Assembly (NCBI GenBank): GCA_944470555.2
Contig: OX104134.1
Location: 12,937,248-13,001,247, forward strand
Reading direction: 5' to 3'
Origin: Heterobilharzia americana
Lineage: Eukaryota; Platyhelminthes; Trematoda; Strigeidida; Schistosomatidae
Length of the DNA: 64,000 bases
Shown here: in pieces, positions 1 through 12,621 of the stretch
Position numbering within the stretch: the stretch's first letter is position 1
How the letters are laid out: every line of letters begins with the position of its first letter
Position numbers and translations under genes: made by a program
The notes under the pieces: model-generated
The model's database searches: none
Told to the model about the DNA's origin: nothing
The model's input: the letters and a program-made list of their open reading frames with translations, nothing else

Positions 1-1103
1 CGCAAAAATTTTGAGGTGACTTCACAAACGTTAAACAAACAAGGTCGAGTTGATACAACATACATCAATTATACCACTATACCAGGTTCCATGGGATACT
101 ACTCCACTCCTTGACAACCTTTCCAAAATCAACATCAATGGTACGAGTAGAGGAAACCTGTAGTTTTGAGCCCTCCCTTCTAGGTCTTGAGGCTCCGTTC
201 TTTTCTTTCGGTCGTACTCCTTCGATGGTCTCAGAAGTCTTTGCACCTCCCTGCTTATAGCTTTGAAGTCAGTGATTGTCTGTTTGAAGGTATTTTATTT
301 GCAAATCACGGCTTGGTTTGTTTTGGAGGAGCAATGGAGCTGCTGATAAAATCAGCTAACCTCTTGCAATTCCTGCCTTTGTAAGCACCTCCAAGTAAGT
401 GTTAAGCGTTACTTAAAAAGTGCTAGAAATAGGGTGAGTGGGAATGAGAAAAAGAGAAGTGAGAGGTACTTATGGAAATAAGTGTTACTGGTAATAATTT
501 GAAGGAGAGATGCATCTTTCTGCAGACACTTGGGTTGAGGAATGTAAGGGTGGAGGTGTGTATCATCACTTACTACCCACAAATCTTCGTGGTTAGCCAT
601 TTGCACTCACATTCTCATCCAGTAGTTGTTTGAAGGAGTCGACTGATGTAGCTGTGGCCACTTCCTTCGGCAGACCGTTGCATAAGGTGCACACTCTGTG
701 GGATAAGAAGTTAGATCTCACTCTCAGTTTTGCCCAACGGTAGGGTATGGTCGCTTTTGGACCGATAACGTGGTCCTATCTGGGTGGTCCATTTGGTGAA
801 TGATCTTGTGGACTGTTATCAGGTCACTTCGTTTCCTTCGATGGCTTAGTGTGAACAACTTGAGTTGTCTGGGGCGTTGCGCATATGTTTGCTTGTTGGT
901 CCGACAACCGACTTTGTTGCCCTTCGCCTTACCTTCTTGAGAGTATTTGCGTCTATCTTTAGTAGTGGGAGGACTATCATGTTGGACACCTCTAAGCGTG
1001 GTCTAGCATAGGTTTCAAATGCCATAAGGAATAACCCTGGGTTAACAACTCAAGCTGCCTTCTTAGAAAGTGCATGATGGTGTTCGCTTTTGCCGCCATC
1101 TCC

Positions 1104-1295
1104 TTATAAATGCCAGTAGTATCCAGTGTCAGCAAAGTGTAGTCCTAGGTCCTTCTCTGTGGATACCTTGGTGATTGCACGCTTGTTAAGAGTGCGGCTG
1201 ATTTCCATCGCCTCTGGAGTGCGAAGATACGTCACCTTGCATTTCTCCGGGCTAAAATTTAAACCGTTCGCAGCTGACCAGGATTCCTGCTGCAA
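1104..1295 (-). pseudogene. CR1-like RT post-palm fragment (copy A)
   Basis: A short open piece with LNFSPEKCKVTYL and STEKDLGLHF. These match the block after the YxDD motif in CR1-type RTs (L-x-F-x-x-x-KC-x-x-L, then KDLGV). It continues the same minus-strand order as the RT pieces upstream. Toward lower coordinates (about 1,080-450) the RT C-terminus can be followed only in scraps. Confidence 0.55.
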
Positions 1296-1497
1296 CAGGT
1301 CGTTTTGGAGTATCCTAGGATCCTCTTCGTCACCTATCGTCCTTCATGTTTTGAGGTCCTCGGCGAGTAGAAGGATAGATAAGGAGATTTTAATAGGGAG
1401 GCCATTTATGAATAGTAAAGATGGAAGAGGCCCAAGGTTCGCTACCCAAGAAACTCCTGTTCTCACATTCCTCCAGATTGATCGAATTCTGTTTGCT

Positions 1498-2181
1498 TTA
1501 GTGCGGAGTTCCCTGTCCTCTATCGAAAGCTTTGACCAAGCTCAAGAAGGCAAGATAAACCGGTTGTTTGTTGTCCCTTCTGGTGGTCCAGTCATCCCAA
1601 GCAGTCATGCAGTTTGTGGCACATGACCGCCCGGTCCTGGAGCCATGCCAGGGGGGATGGACGACGTTGTTTCCGTTCACGCAGTACCAAACAGCATTTG
1701 CAGTCAGGCTTTCCAGTACCCTGGTAAGCATGGGGAGTAATGCCATCAGTCTTCAGTTGCACGGGTTCTTTCGGCCTCATCCCCCAAAGATTGGTGAAAG
1801 GATGGCGCGTTCCCATTCTTTGGGGAGTTGACTGACTTTCAACGAGTGCGTAAAGAGGTTGTGTATGGGTATGCTTAGGACCTTGGCACAGTTGAGTCGG
1901 ACTACTAGTCTAATGTCATCACAGCCCGTTGATTTCCTTACTCTCAATTTTGAAATTTTTGCAAACACTCGGCTTGACGAAATCTTTACGTTCATCAGCT
2001 TTGCGTCGCAGTCCTGGGATTCTGTTACATTGCTAGATGTTGACAGTGTATGTATTAATGGGTTGAGTTGCCCGTCAAACCGACTGCTCAACAGTTCCGC
2101 TATCTTAGTGCTGCTCAAAGGTTCCTCCGCCGGCCCTGTGATCAGGTTTAGACCCCTATCCGTTGGTTCGCGTTGTGACAT
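1498..2181 (-). pseudogene. CR1-like reverse transcriptase fragments (copy A)
   Basis: Two overlapping frames make up the fingers and early palm of a LINE RT. The upstream piece (2,181-1,777) has ISKLRVRKSTGCDDI, equivalent to the LINE motif K-x-GPDGI, then LPKEWERAILSPIFGG. The downstream piece (1,746-1,498) contains SLVKAFDRGQ, the motif A neighbourhood, in which the first catalytic Asp has become Val (normally DLxKAFD). The shift near 1,790-1,820 separates the two. Dead copy. Confidence 0.65.
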
Positions 2182-2636
2182 AAACCGATACGGACTCTTT
2201 GGGTTGTAACTTAAGTGTTTGGCAAGGTTGCCCTGGTATGTATATCTGTCATTACGAATTCTTATATTTCATAAGTTTCATAGCGTCTTGTAGCCAATAA
2301 AGTTTGATTCTTTGCGTGATGTACGCCATTGATACCACGGCTTCTTTCCCTCAGCATTCGCCCTTAGGTTGTGCGAGCTCCCCAAGACCGTCTGATAGGT
2401 GGCTGTTCGGCTACTTTCGGAACACCGTTATCGATAGCTCCCCATACAATATCTTTAATATGTATCCAGCGTCCCCTATCTATAGTGAATGGCATTTTGG
2501 TGGCCTTGAAGCCTACAGGAATTCGTTGCTCATGAGATGGTAGTCTGCTTTTCGGTAACAGCGGGACACTTCTGGTCCAACTATTGGTAGTGTCTCCTTA
2601 GTCATCCGAGAGAATCTCACCAACACGTGAGCCCTT

Positions 2637-3074
2637 TTACCTAGGGGGTTGGATGCAAATATAGTCCTCCAAAAGATCGTCATCTGTTAGAACGTAGCTA
2701 AGTGGTGATCCTTTTCCAGCTGGTCTCCATCCGGTATTTTCTCCAACCTTCTCTATCAGTCCTGTCGCCATAAACGTATTTCGAAGTTTGTGTTCGAAGG
2801 ATCTATGCTCATATCTTACCTCACATCCCAGGTTGAGTGCCAGAGTTTCAAAGTCTCCAGCTAGCACCATGTGGTCACAGGCCGCCAAGTTGGTTGTTGA
2901 AATTCCAGTGAGCAACTGTGCCTTATGCTCACTTGCGCAAAGGGGAGGCCCATGTACCACCCCTAATAGGTACTTGGTTTGGTTTATAGTGAAATAGCAC
3001 CGTAAGGAGCCTGGCAGTAAGCTGAATACACCATCAGTCGCTTCCTTGACCTTTGGATGAGTGTTAATACACAT
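2637..3074 (-). pseudogene. CR1-like endonuclease fragment (copy A)
   Basis: A 145-residue open piece in the APE-type endonuclease position of copy A. It contains GVVHGPP, a decayed form of the YRPP motif, and VLAGDFETLALNL, a decayed form of GDFN. The catalytic Asn of GDFN is replaced by Glu. The N-terminal third of the domain is not readable in one frame. It lies upstream, on the minus strand, of the RT pieces, as expected for ORF2 of a LINE. Confidence 0.6.
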
Positions 3075-3959
3075 GGCAACTCATCCACTACCTTTGAACT
3101 GCCTGTCATTTCGGAACAAGGTCATGTTGGCTAGAGATATTTCCTCATCCACCATGTCTGCTGACAGCATGCCTCCGTGAGGAGAATTACGTCTGCGGAT
3201 TATGGCACAATGTTTTTAGCTCCAGTAGTTTACTCTTAAGACCCCTTACACTGCTGTAGAAGTGTGTCAAGAAGCCACTTTCTGGGGTCAGTGAGATATG
3301 GATACTTGTTTGGAGGCCAGTGTGCAGTTGCATCGGATTCTGACTGCCGGTCCCTACTGGACTAGCAGGCCCCCTTTTTGGTCCCTCTGGTATCCTGTTG
3401 CTGATGTTGCGATATTGTTTATTGTGCCTACAGGTAGCTCACTAGCCAGATCTTTTCTGACTAGTACTGTTCATGGTGTCCCCGGAGGTTGCCTCCCGTC
3501 TTCTAGTCCGGCAGCTCGTAGTTTACCTTACAGCATCGCATAACACCTGTGCGGTCTTTTACACAGTACTATGTTGTGAGAGCTTCTATTAATGATTCTT
3601 CGCAGTCAAAGCGTACAGCTAGCAATCTTGGTGAGGAAATGCTCTGCAGGTGCGTAGGTCTTGGTAACCTACCCACGTCTCCTGCAGCCAAACTCCCAAG
3701 TCCCATCTTTGCCACTAGCCGCCTTCACTGCTCGACACCCTAGAGGCAATCATTACAATTTGTGAATCGACCCACCAGTTCTGGTATTCCGTGCACTAGC
3801 ATGGTTGCAGCCTTGTGTAGGTCACTAGATGAGGACTTTTTCTCCGCCCCTCTGATGACCCAACGTTTGTCTAGTTTCACCCTTATGGAGCCTACAATAC
3901 CTGGTCGACGCGGCGGCAACGGTCCGGAAATACCTCTTCATTGGTCCTAGAAGTCTGTA

Positions 3960-5430
3960 TGTTTTCCCTGCTTATACCTTTGGAAGTGGTGGTGACTTAG
4001 TTGAAGGTGTATTTTTGCAAACTGTAGCTTCGTTGTTTGAGGGGCAACGGAGCTGCTAATAAGATTAATGAACTTTTTGAAATACCCACCTATGTAAGGA
4101 CCCGCCAGTAAGTGCTAAGCATTATCTAAAACGTATGAGGAGAAGGGAGATTGGGTGGTGAGAAAAAGAGAACTGACAGGTACTTAGTAAGCGTTATTGG
4201 TGATAATATGGAGAAGAGATGCGTCCGACTGCCTATACTAGAGTCGGGGAGCTCAGAGATGTGTGGCACACTTTCGATCACGCCAAGCCATTTACGCTGA
4301 CATACTAGTCCACTAGTCATTTGAAGGGGTCAACTTATGTAACTGTGGCTTCTCCCTACACCAGACCGTTCCATAGGACACACACCCTCCGTGAGAAGAG
4401 ATTAGTTCTCACTCTCTTCTCCTCATCGTGCGGTAGATCAGTGGCATCTCCCGCGAGACTGTAGGTTGGAAGCCAATAATGTTGACCTGCTGGATCGGTC
4501 TACTCGGTGAACGGTCTTGTAGACCGTTACTAGGTCACCTCTTCTCTCTCCGCACCTTAATATGAATAAATTGAGTTTCCTACGGCGCTGCGCATAAGTT
4601 CCGCTTGTTATCCAAGCAGCCGACCTTGCCGCCCTTCTCTGTATCCACTCGAAAGTACTCACATCTTCCTCTGGTAAAGGGGGTTATTGCATTAAACACC
4701 TCTAGATGCGGCCCGACACAGATTTCAAATGCAGTGAAGGATAATTCATGGGTTAGCTCTCCTAGCTGCCTTTTTGGAACGCCCGCCATGGTGTTCACCT
4801 TTGCTACCATTCCCTAATGGTTGACAATAGCATCCAGTGTATTGGAGAAACTTAGTCCTATGTCCTCCCCTGTGGTGGTTTTCGTCCCTCTGAGTGTCCG
4901 AAGACAAATCACCCTGCATTTCTCTGGGTTAAAACTAGAGCCACTCGCAGCCCATCAGGACTGCAGCTTCAGCAGATAGTCCCTGAGTATCCCAGGGTCC
5001 TCTTCCCTGACGGCTGTGCTCCATATTTTGATGCCGTCAGCACATAGGAGAATAGATAAGGAGGTCTGAGCACGAAGGTCACTGGTGTGTAGCAGAAACA
5101 GGAGTGGGACAAGGATCGCCCTTTGAGAAACCCCTGTTCTCGCTCCCCCCAAGCTGGCCGAATTCTCATTACTTTCGTGCAGAAATCCCCCACTAGATGC
5201 ACTTTAAATCTCTCTGTGAGTGGTTCAGTGATACCCAGGTTTGCACGTTTAGTAAGCTTGGTGTGGGGTTGGACGCTATCGAAAGCTTTGACCAGGGCCA
5301 TGGATACAACGTGGACTGGTTGCTTGTTGTTCCATCTAGCGGTTCAACCGCCCGAAGTGGTCATCAGGTTTGTTGCACATGACTGTCTGGTTCTGAAGCC
5401 GTGTTTAGTGGGATGGAAGGTGTTTCCTCT
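3960..5430 (-). mobile_element. Degenerate CR1-like LINE, copy B (5' truncated)
   Basis: A second copy of the copy A family lies directly upstream of it in the same orientation. Minus-strand pieces give: 5,301-4,969 with ALVKAFDSVQ (motif A region; first Asp changed) ; 5,152-4,955 with AILVPLLFLLHTSDLRAQ and LLCADGIKIW, the motif C region where YADD has become CADG; and 4,662-4,438 with FEWIQRRAARSAAWI, the C-terminal region. The 3' UTR at 3,960-4,130 is similar to that at about 190-420. No endonuclease is seen above 5,430, so this copy appears 5' truncated. It is not coding. Confidence 0.65.
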
Positions 5431-6989
5431 TAGACAAATCAATTTCAAGCAGCAGCACATCAAGCGTCCAGTACTAACTAACTCAATTTGCAGTGAATTT
5501 ACCCAGGGTATTCATCAACCATGGTAACTAACACTGCATTATGCCTAATCTGTTGTTAGCTAGACCAACGTTTCTGCCTTGTCGTGTTTTGGTTGGAAAT
5601 CAGGGAATACTGGCTTCCTTACCGTGGAAGTTACTGTCACGAGAAAGATTCTTGAAGAGGCTGTCCAAAATTTGTGGGAGCCACACAAGCCATATTACTA
5701 GAAAAATGCATGCCCCCGACAGTCATTAAGCCTGCTTACAGCATTTTTACCCCCTTGAGCTTTTTAAGGCTCTGGTACTCAAGGAAAACCGCCACCTCTC
5801 CCTAGCTGTTCGGTGAGAGGCATTGTAATGCGCATCTGCACGCTTCGAAGAAGAACACTGGTGTTATTAGAGGGTTTCACTGGAATAAAGTATCTTCTGT
5901 TTTTCGTCTGGGTATCTGTCTGAATGTATTAACATATTCGCACATGCACCTGATCCTGCCAAGCGACAGGTATCACCGCGGCGCGTCGCAAGTATTTCAG
6001 CAGGCCTGTCAGACCTATGGATGGTGGGCCATTCCCATAGATTCGCTGCCCTTGTAATTATAGCTAGTCCCCTGGTCGTCATGAAATACTGCTGCATATA
6101 CTGTTTCGGAGTGACTGTTATTTGCGTTCATTTCGCAGGACCAAAAGTATGTGCCGGATAGGCTGAGAGCCTACTGGACCTGACTCTGATCATGAAAACG
6201 TCTCAAGAGTGTACCCGAACAGGCTCTATCGAGGAAAGGTTGTGTTGCATGATGACAACGTTTAGAGACTGTTGTGGTCGAGGCCATGGCTCTAAGATTA
6301 TTCCCCCGTCGATTTCTATCAACAGCTGTGTTAACGTAAAATAAGTCACCACGGAGTTAACTCCTTGTCAACGAACTGCTACTCTAACAACAGAGCTCGG
6401 GAACTGACCTCTTCGACGAAAAGGTTAATGTCACATCTGATGAGTACCGTTAAAGAAGCAAGAAGATGAAACGTGAGCAGATCAAAGCGTAAAGTAGCCC
6501 CACTCTAGAAAACAACGGCAGCTGGACGCGTGGCCACACCCGCCCAAGACAACCGGGGACCAACTCCTAAAACAACCCATCCGCTCACAAATCGATCGGG
6601 GAACGAGGATTCGTCTCTGCTTCTCGAAAGTGCGCCCAAGGACCGCGAGTCCCGGACATTTCCAAAAAAGCGGGTAATTTTGGAGGCTACCCTAGCAACT
6701 AGTAAATTAGCCAATCAAACTTCAGGATTTTGGCCGGGGTGGTAGTTTTTCATAGAACAGAGGGACCCAACTGGTTGCCTCCGCAGTTGCTAGGGTTGCC
6801 TTTGAAACAACTCAAAGGGGTTTGCGGGGAAGACAACTTAGATCCCGAGATGCACCCTTCAAAACTGGAACAGAGCCAGGTCTGCGTTGATGCGGGGTGG
6901 ATCACAACGGGGAAGGTGGAAAACAACCTCCCTCTTGGGTCAATTGTACTCTTTAACGTTGAGGAAAGTGACTCATTCTAACTGATTTG
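5431..6989. other. Unassigned non-coding stretch
   Basis: No convincing coding region, RNA gene or repeat family was recognised here. Short open frames exist on both strands but carry no motif and have no conserved neighbour. The GC content is closer to the LINE-rich flanks than to the AT-rich introns further right, so decayed transposon DNA is likely. That is an inference. Confidence 0.4.
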
Positions 6990-7620
6990 TCACGAAGACC
7001 ATGATCTTGCCTGAATTTGAGCTGTGCGTGGGTGTTGGGGAACTTCACTCAGCGGTTCGGATCTGAGACGCTTGGCCCTTGGCAAGAACTTTGGGGGCCT
7101 GTACGGGTGACGCCAGCCAATCCAAGCATTTTTGAAGTCTCCCCAGATAGCAAAGTAAAAGCCTTGGGACGTCAGAATTAGGTCTGATAGGCCGTGGTCT
7201 AAGGAAACTACCCCGGGATAGCGGGAAGATAGCGTTAGAGGCATACGGAGGCTGAAAAAATAGTACACCTTCCAATGCCGGCTCGTTTCTTGAACGTTCT
7301 TGCCTCCAGGCTGCTTCGAGTACCGCTTGACTTGCTGGATGTGGTCGGGGCAAGTCTGAAGCCATGGAATGCAAATCGGGTGCCTACTTTTCCCACAGAC
7401 CTCAGAATAAATGATTTCAAACCCAAGGGACAAATGCAGGCCGGGAGAAAGTTCAAGAACTTGCCTCTCCTCAATCCTTGCCCAATGCCCAAACGACTGA
7501 CAGGTAAGCAAAAATTTCCCTCTACCGTGTCTTAGAGCCAAGAATCGCCTGCCGGCTCCCAGGCAGGCAGCTTCGGGGACCTGTCCACGCTTAGCTCTGC
7601 TGCCTAGTCGGTGAAATGTT
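6990..7620 (+). repeat. Dispersed repeat shared with 13.8-14.3 kb
   Basis: Several blocks match a stretch just 5' of the CR1-like copy at 14.5 kb in the same order: the block with GTCAGAATTAGGTCTGATAG near 7,172 (counterpart near 14,041), a CATGATCTTG block near 7,000 (counterpart near 13,845), and about 70 bp at 7,271-7,340 (counterpart 14,249-14,318). Spacing differs by indels. It is probably the 5' UTR or ORF1 region of the same CR1-like family. A 237-codon minus-strand frame here has no recognisable motif and is treated as chance. Confidence 0.5.
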
Positions 7621-9598
7621 TTGACAAATCGAACTTTCAAAGCTGATGATTCAGTCCTGTTGACCCAACCAGTTGCTGGGACTGTGGATCTCCATACTCT
7701 CATTCCCTGTATCTACGGAAATATACTTAGTTTACATTCCAAGGCATCCCAAATGAGGTCAGTTGTTGAAAGGGGTATCTATGAACGGATGAGAAAAGAT
7801 ATTCAAACCCTTCTTGATGAGTTCAACATAATTTGCTGAGACAGGTCGGAGAAACCGGTTGTTGGCGTTTCTCTTAACATCTGTCCTTTGTTGAAAGCCC
7901 ATGAGATTTATTGTCCCGGATTTAGTATTGCGGGTATACGCCGGTGCAGCCTTGAACTTTATAGAGGTCACTGCTTGGTTTAAGTTTCATACATCCCCAC
8001 AGCAAACCACACAATATTCAATTAGAAACAAACGCATTCCACTGGAGGAGCCGTAGGCTTGAATTTTCCTCAGGTTCTCATTATGCGGCATTACGACTTT
8101 CGTCAGTATTTCGCAACTACAAGTCTGACCACCCTTGGGACAGAGTTTCAGAAATTATTGCTAGAAGACTATCTGAACGAGTACACCTCTCAGCATACTA
8201 GTTGCCGGCCCCATGGCAAAGCATCCTGACCAGACCACATGCGTGACCCTCTTGAGAATAGTAATCCTATTCTTGCCCCCTTCGAAAACGCAGCCTTTAA
8301 GTCGTCCACTCATGATCAACCAATAGCCCGAAATTGAGTGGAAACTGACCACGAAAGCACGTCAACACTTTATTGGTCTCACTCAAAGGTGACTGCTCAC
8401 GTTGACCTCATTAGCTAATTTTTAGACCCCGCGTCCTTCACACTCGAATTCAGAAAAGAAGGTGATGCAAAAACCGTTTGGAATGATATCGGCAAAGCAG
8501 TATCTTTGATTCAGACCGAGAAGCGTGCAAACCAGTGACGCTCTTTAAAATCGAGCAACCCGAAAGTATTAGACAGGCAGCCTTATGTTATGCGTCCCCC
8601 AGGAAAATAGCACTGATCTTTGCCAGACAGACGAGCACTGAAAGTCATGTGACTTACAAGATAGACTTCACCCGCTGGGCTACTGTGTCACTGCCGCTGC
8701 AAGCTGAAGTAATGCATTTACCTTCCTCGAAAAGCAGCTTCTGAATTTTATCATAGTCGCGACACAGATTCAATGTCTCCTTAAAAGCGTTCCTTAACGT
8801 TGTCAAGGTGACATTTCATGGGGTTGCTTTGGGTACTATTGGGACTTTCCATTCATCTTAGACATTGCTGCCAGGAAGCATCTATTCCCTGAGTAGACCA
8901 ACCGGGTGAAGAAAAAGGGAGGAACCACCTATTTAACATACCCGAAACTCAAAACAGAAAATAAGGCTACCTGTGAATTCGTTCATTTCTATCATTTCAA
9001 TAGCTGCCTGTGGTTCTAGATTACCTGTACTTTTTGCACCGAATACCAGCAGGACCACAAAATATGGCATTGAAATATGCGTCCTCCAGCAGAAAGAACC
9101 ATTTGTGAAGGCCAGAAGAACATTTAGTGATTGCCGCGTAGGAGTACAACAGGAAAAGCTGGTAATCTGATTGTGGTTGGATGAAATATCAATTAAGTGT
9201 AGGCTGGAGAAAGGGCAACCTATATTTAAACGGGCCACGTCTATTGCCTTCTCTATCTGTGTAATTATAAATATTTTGTTCTCACATTAGTAATTTAGTG
9301 TGAGGGGAGCCAGTTTACAGGCATTATCGCATTGACATATGTCGAAAAATCTTTAAGATTTTGCGAGTCCTGAATAGTACAGAGGGAAAGTCGTTAAACC
9401 ACGAAAAACGTCAGAAGATCGCAGCCATGAGATGAGGAAGAAGACACTACTTAACGGCATACGCAGTGTCAAAGTGAAGATAATAAAAACTCCTATTCTC
9501 ATACAATAGATTTAACATCAGAGATACCAGTTTACAAGCACCATCAAACCAATATCTCTTGAAAGTTTACGGAATAGTATTCCACATACGAAGTCATT
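7621..9598. other. Unassigned stretch before the assembly gap
   Basis: Only short open frames of 60-100 codons are present. None shows a domain, splice pattern or repeat that can be named. The piece at 7,621-7,839 on the plus strand follows the dispersed repeat and could be a decayed continuation of a LINE, but no RT or endonuclease motif supports this. From about 9,240 the DNA becomes more AT-rich. Confidence 0.35.
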
Positions 9599-9754
9599 NN
9601 NNNNNNNNNNNNNNNNNNNNNNNNNNNNNNNNNNNNNNNNNNNNNNNNNNNNNNNNNNNNNNNNNNNNNNNNNNNNNNNNNNNNNNNNNNNNNNNNNNNN
9701 NNNNNNNNNNNNNNNNNNNNNNNNNNNNNNNNNNNNNNNNNNNNNNNNNNNNNN
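9599..9754. other. Assembly gap (156 N)
   Basis: A run of 156 undetermined bases. Its right edge lies exactly where arm A of the large inverted repeat becomes readable, so the true outer end of that arm is hidden. Confidence 0.99.
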
Positions 9755-9967
9755 ACCAAACGGCAACATGCCTCCTTTGCACCCGCCAGGCTAACGCCTA
9801 CACCATAAGCCGGTAATAAAAATAAAGGCATCTCGATTCCAGTGGATATGTGCTAGAAGAGTGCCACATGATCAAGAACTGCCTGAGTAAACTCATTCTC
9901 TTTCCTACTCATCTGATCTGCTTAAGGTCGATGTTGAGCCGATCAATATGCCTAACTCTACCGTTCC

Positions 9968-10576
9968 TTGCTGAACTGTCCCACACCGCTTCCTTTTGGT
10001 GTTAGCGCAAATCATTTACCCGATACCTCAAAACTTATCCGTAGCAAGCACTCTACGCTTCCCAACGACATTAGTAAGTTGTTCTTCCAAGATATTTGCG
10101 ATTGCTTTCAACTGTTGGGGCGTTCATTTCCTGTGTGCCTAGTAAATGCTCGGTCAATCTGCAATAAGATCTCCAGTTTGACCTTACTCGCGTTGTTATG
10201 CTCCCCTTCAATCATTACGATAACTGAGGCATGGAGCACCTCAGATATTTGTGACTTGAGCATTTGCCTTGGCAACTACACACTTTTTCATGGTGATGGG
10301 ATGAATGGGCGTGGAGGTGGTTGTCTCATGTATGTCAGTTCATCTATAGATTCCATGCAGTGCGACACTCCGGAGCTAAGAATTATAAAAGATTCCGTCC
10401 TGGCTATTTTGAAGCCCATAAGCTGCCCATCCTTCCTTTTCGGGTGCGTGTATCATCCTCCCAATTCCACTTCCGTGTATGACAACTCGTTGTCGGAAGC
10501 CTTTAGGTTTATTGCCTTCATGTCATTTCCAGGAAAGATTATACGGGGGGACTTTAACATGTCAGAAATTTCTTGA
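9968..10576 (+). pseudogene. CR1-like endonuclease, arm A
   Basis: A 202-residue open piece of an APE-type endonuclease. VNARSICNKISS near 10,142 holds the N-terminal catalytic Asn region. ITEAWST near 10,220 holds the catalytic Glu. GRGGGCLMYV and FGCVYHPPNS follow, and GDFNMSEIS closes the piece near 10,550. A stop follows at once, and the SDH box is found only in another frame near 10,742. The matching piece in arm B (23,503-22,874) is seven residues longer at its start because arm A lacks one T near 9,968. Relative: the better preserved ORF2 at 28,038. Confidence 0.8.
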
Positions 10577-11300
10577 TACCCTACAAAGGCTCCGAGACAA
10601 TACGAATCTTTCGTCCACTGTCTTGAGTCTGACGGGTGGTTTCAATATGTTCGAAGTCCAACTAGACTACATAATGTTTTAGACTTAATTTTCGCTATCA
10701 ATCTCATTCCTTCTATGGTACATATTGGCCATCGATTCTCAGGAAGTGACCACAATATTGTGGTTTGTTGCCTGAATTTTGAATCGACTGGTAACCCCGG
10801 AAGACGGCTAGTACAGCACAAACTACCATGGCACTAACTGGAAGGACTTTCAGTTTTCACTAAGGTGTTTAGATTGGGAAGACCACTTTGCCGGTACGCC
10901 TATTAAAGCACTGACAACTATTTTTTTATCGTAACTCGTGCGACAACCGTGATTATTTTGCACCAGAAAAGAACACTAAGCCTGTGATCCAACTCCCCTT
11001 CGAAGTCGGCTTCCGGAACGCACTACCCGTTTTCATGGGCATGACTTTTCTCCACTAGTCACGATGTCTAACGTTTGTGCTCATGCTTATGCTCTACGTG
11101 TACATGAAGCTCTACATAGAATTTCACGTTCCAGAAGATTCTTCTGGCAATAAAGAATCTCTGACAAAGATTCTCAAGCCCAGACTGAAATCATCCAGAT
11201 CCAAAACGACTAAATGTATTATTAGTAACGGTCAGGTGCATGATGGTGATAAGCAAACTGCGGAGATCTTCAGTAACCACTTTGCTGCCTCGGTAATAAA

Positions 11301-12621
11301 TTAAAGTAATGCATTCGGGTTGTGATGGTTGACAGTACCTTCCTCCAGGATCGAAAACGTGAAATTTACAGTACAAAATATTCCTGCGGCGATCAACACT
11401 CTAAAACTTCGTTTTGCCGGTGGTCCAGATGGGATACCTGTTGTCGTCATTAAAAACGGAGGCGAAGACATACTTCTGTAGCTTCTGAGGTTATTTTCCA
11501 TGTAACTCAATAGCTCATGCTACCCTTCGTCTGGAAAGCTACCTGTGTCATTTCCACTCATAAATCCGGACCAACTGGACACTTAGATAGTTGTCGTCCG
11601 ATTGATCTCACATGGGTTTCCAGAGTGGTAGAGAAGATTACAAAAAGTAGTGTTGTGGATTATCTATTCGATAACAACATATCATTAACTCCGCAGCATG
11701 GGTTCGTAGAAACCTGATCCCGTGACACCTGCATACTAGATTATCTTGAATATATCACACAAAGGTGTGACCAAGGCCTTTTTGTTGCTGTACCGTTTTC
11801 CGACTTCAAGAAAGAATTTGATAAAGTGCGTGGCCAGAGACTGCTCATGAAGCTCAGGCCATTTGGTGTCGAAAACCCCTTATACAACTGGTTTGAATCA
11901 CTCCTTCATGAACGCTCTCGGATAGTTAAATTAAACGACTGCTCTTACGACCCTCGACCAATTACAAGTGTTCTTGGTCCACTTCGCTTTCCCGTGTATA
12001 TTAATGACACATGTAAACTGGTTAGACATGGAAAACCACATCTTTATGCTGACGACCTTAAGACTGTTTACAGCTCCCGGTACGGCAGATTTAAATAATC
12101 TACTTGAGTGGAGTCAGAATTGATAACTTGGATTCAACTATGAAAAATGTGGAATTCTACACCTCGGAAAGTGTTATCCTAGAAGCACGCTATCCTTAAA
12201 AGATCATGAAATTCAAATGTTCGATAAGATATGCCACCTGGGCGTCCAATACTCTGGCAACCTTAACTTCAGTGAGCACGTCACAGTTATTGTCTCAGGT
12301 CCCCTTCTGAAGAGGTTCTATACAAAAGAGACCAAACTTGCTTTTCAAGTTTGTGTTAGACCGATATTGGAATATGGCTCATTTTCTTCTAGCATGAACA
12401 AAACTCACAAATCACGACTTGAATATGCCCAAAGGAGTTTAACCAGTCCGTTATTGAGTTGCGCTGGCAATGTAGACTGTATAGATAGGTGGACTATACC
12501 GTCTACTGAACCGCTATGGAAACGGCGTCCAAGAAACAACTTGGTTCTCTTGTACATAGCTTTGCATGGTCTGTCATACTATTCCTCTCCCACCCACCTG
12601 GAGATACGTACCGCCATATGA
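11301..12621 (+). pseudogene. CR1-like reverse transcriptase, arm A (several frames)
   Basis: RT blocks are recognisable in order but in different frames: GGPDGIP near 11,425, the CRPIDLTWVSRVVEKI block near 11,600, LTPQHGFVET near 11,690, DFKKEFDKV near 11,808, VLGPLRFPVYIND near 11,970, and LYADDLKTVY near 12,045, where motif C is intact. A C-terminal piece (12,217-12,621) has LGVQYSGNLNFSEHV and CVRPILEYGSF, typical of CR1-type C-termini. Stops between blocks make it non-functional. Confidence 0.8.

Larger units (their letters stand above)
190..3960 (-). mobile_element. Degenerate CR1-like LINE, copy A
   Basis: Read on the minus strand, this stretch gives the order of a CR1-type non-LTR retrotransposon: an endonuclease remnant near 3,074-2,637, reverse-transcriptase blocks from about 2,181 to 1,500, and post-palm and C-terminal parts from about 1,295 to 500. 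The frames are broken by many stops and shifts, so nothing is expressed as a full product. The 3' UTR (about 190-420) is clearly related to 3,960-4,130, the 3' UTR of the next copy, which helps set the boundary between them. Both ends are approximate. The family assignment rests on motif order and not on a database match. Confidence 0.7.

Noticed and set aside
6990..7703. 237-codon minus-strand open frame, the longest in this part
   Set aside because: It overlaps the dispersed repeat, has no recognisable domain, and overlaps other frames of similar quality.
9518..9831. Open frames spanning the 156-N gap
   Set aside because: They are mostly undetermined bases and carry no evidence.
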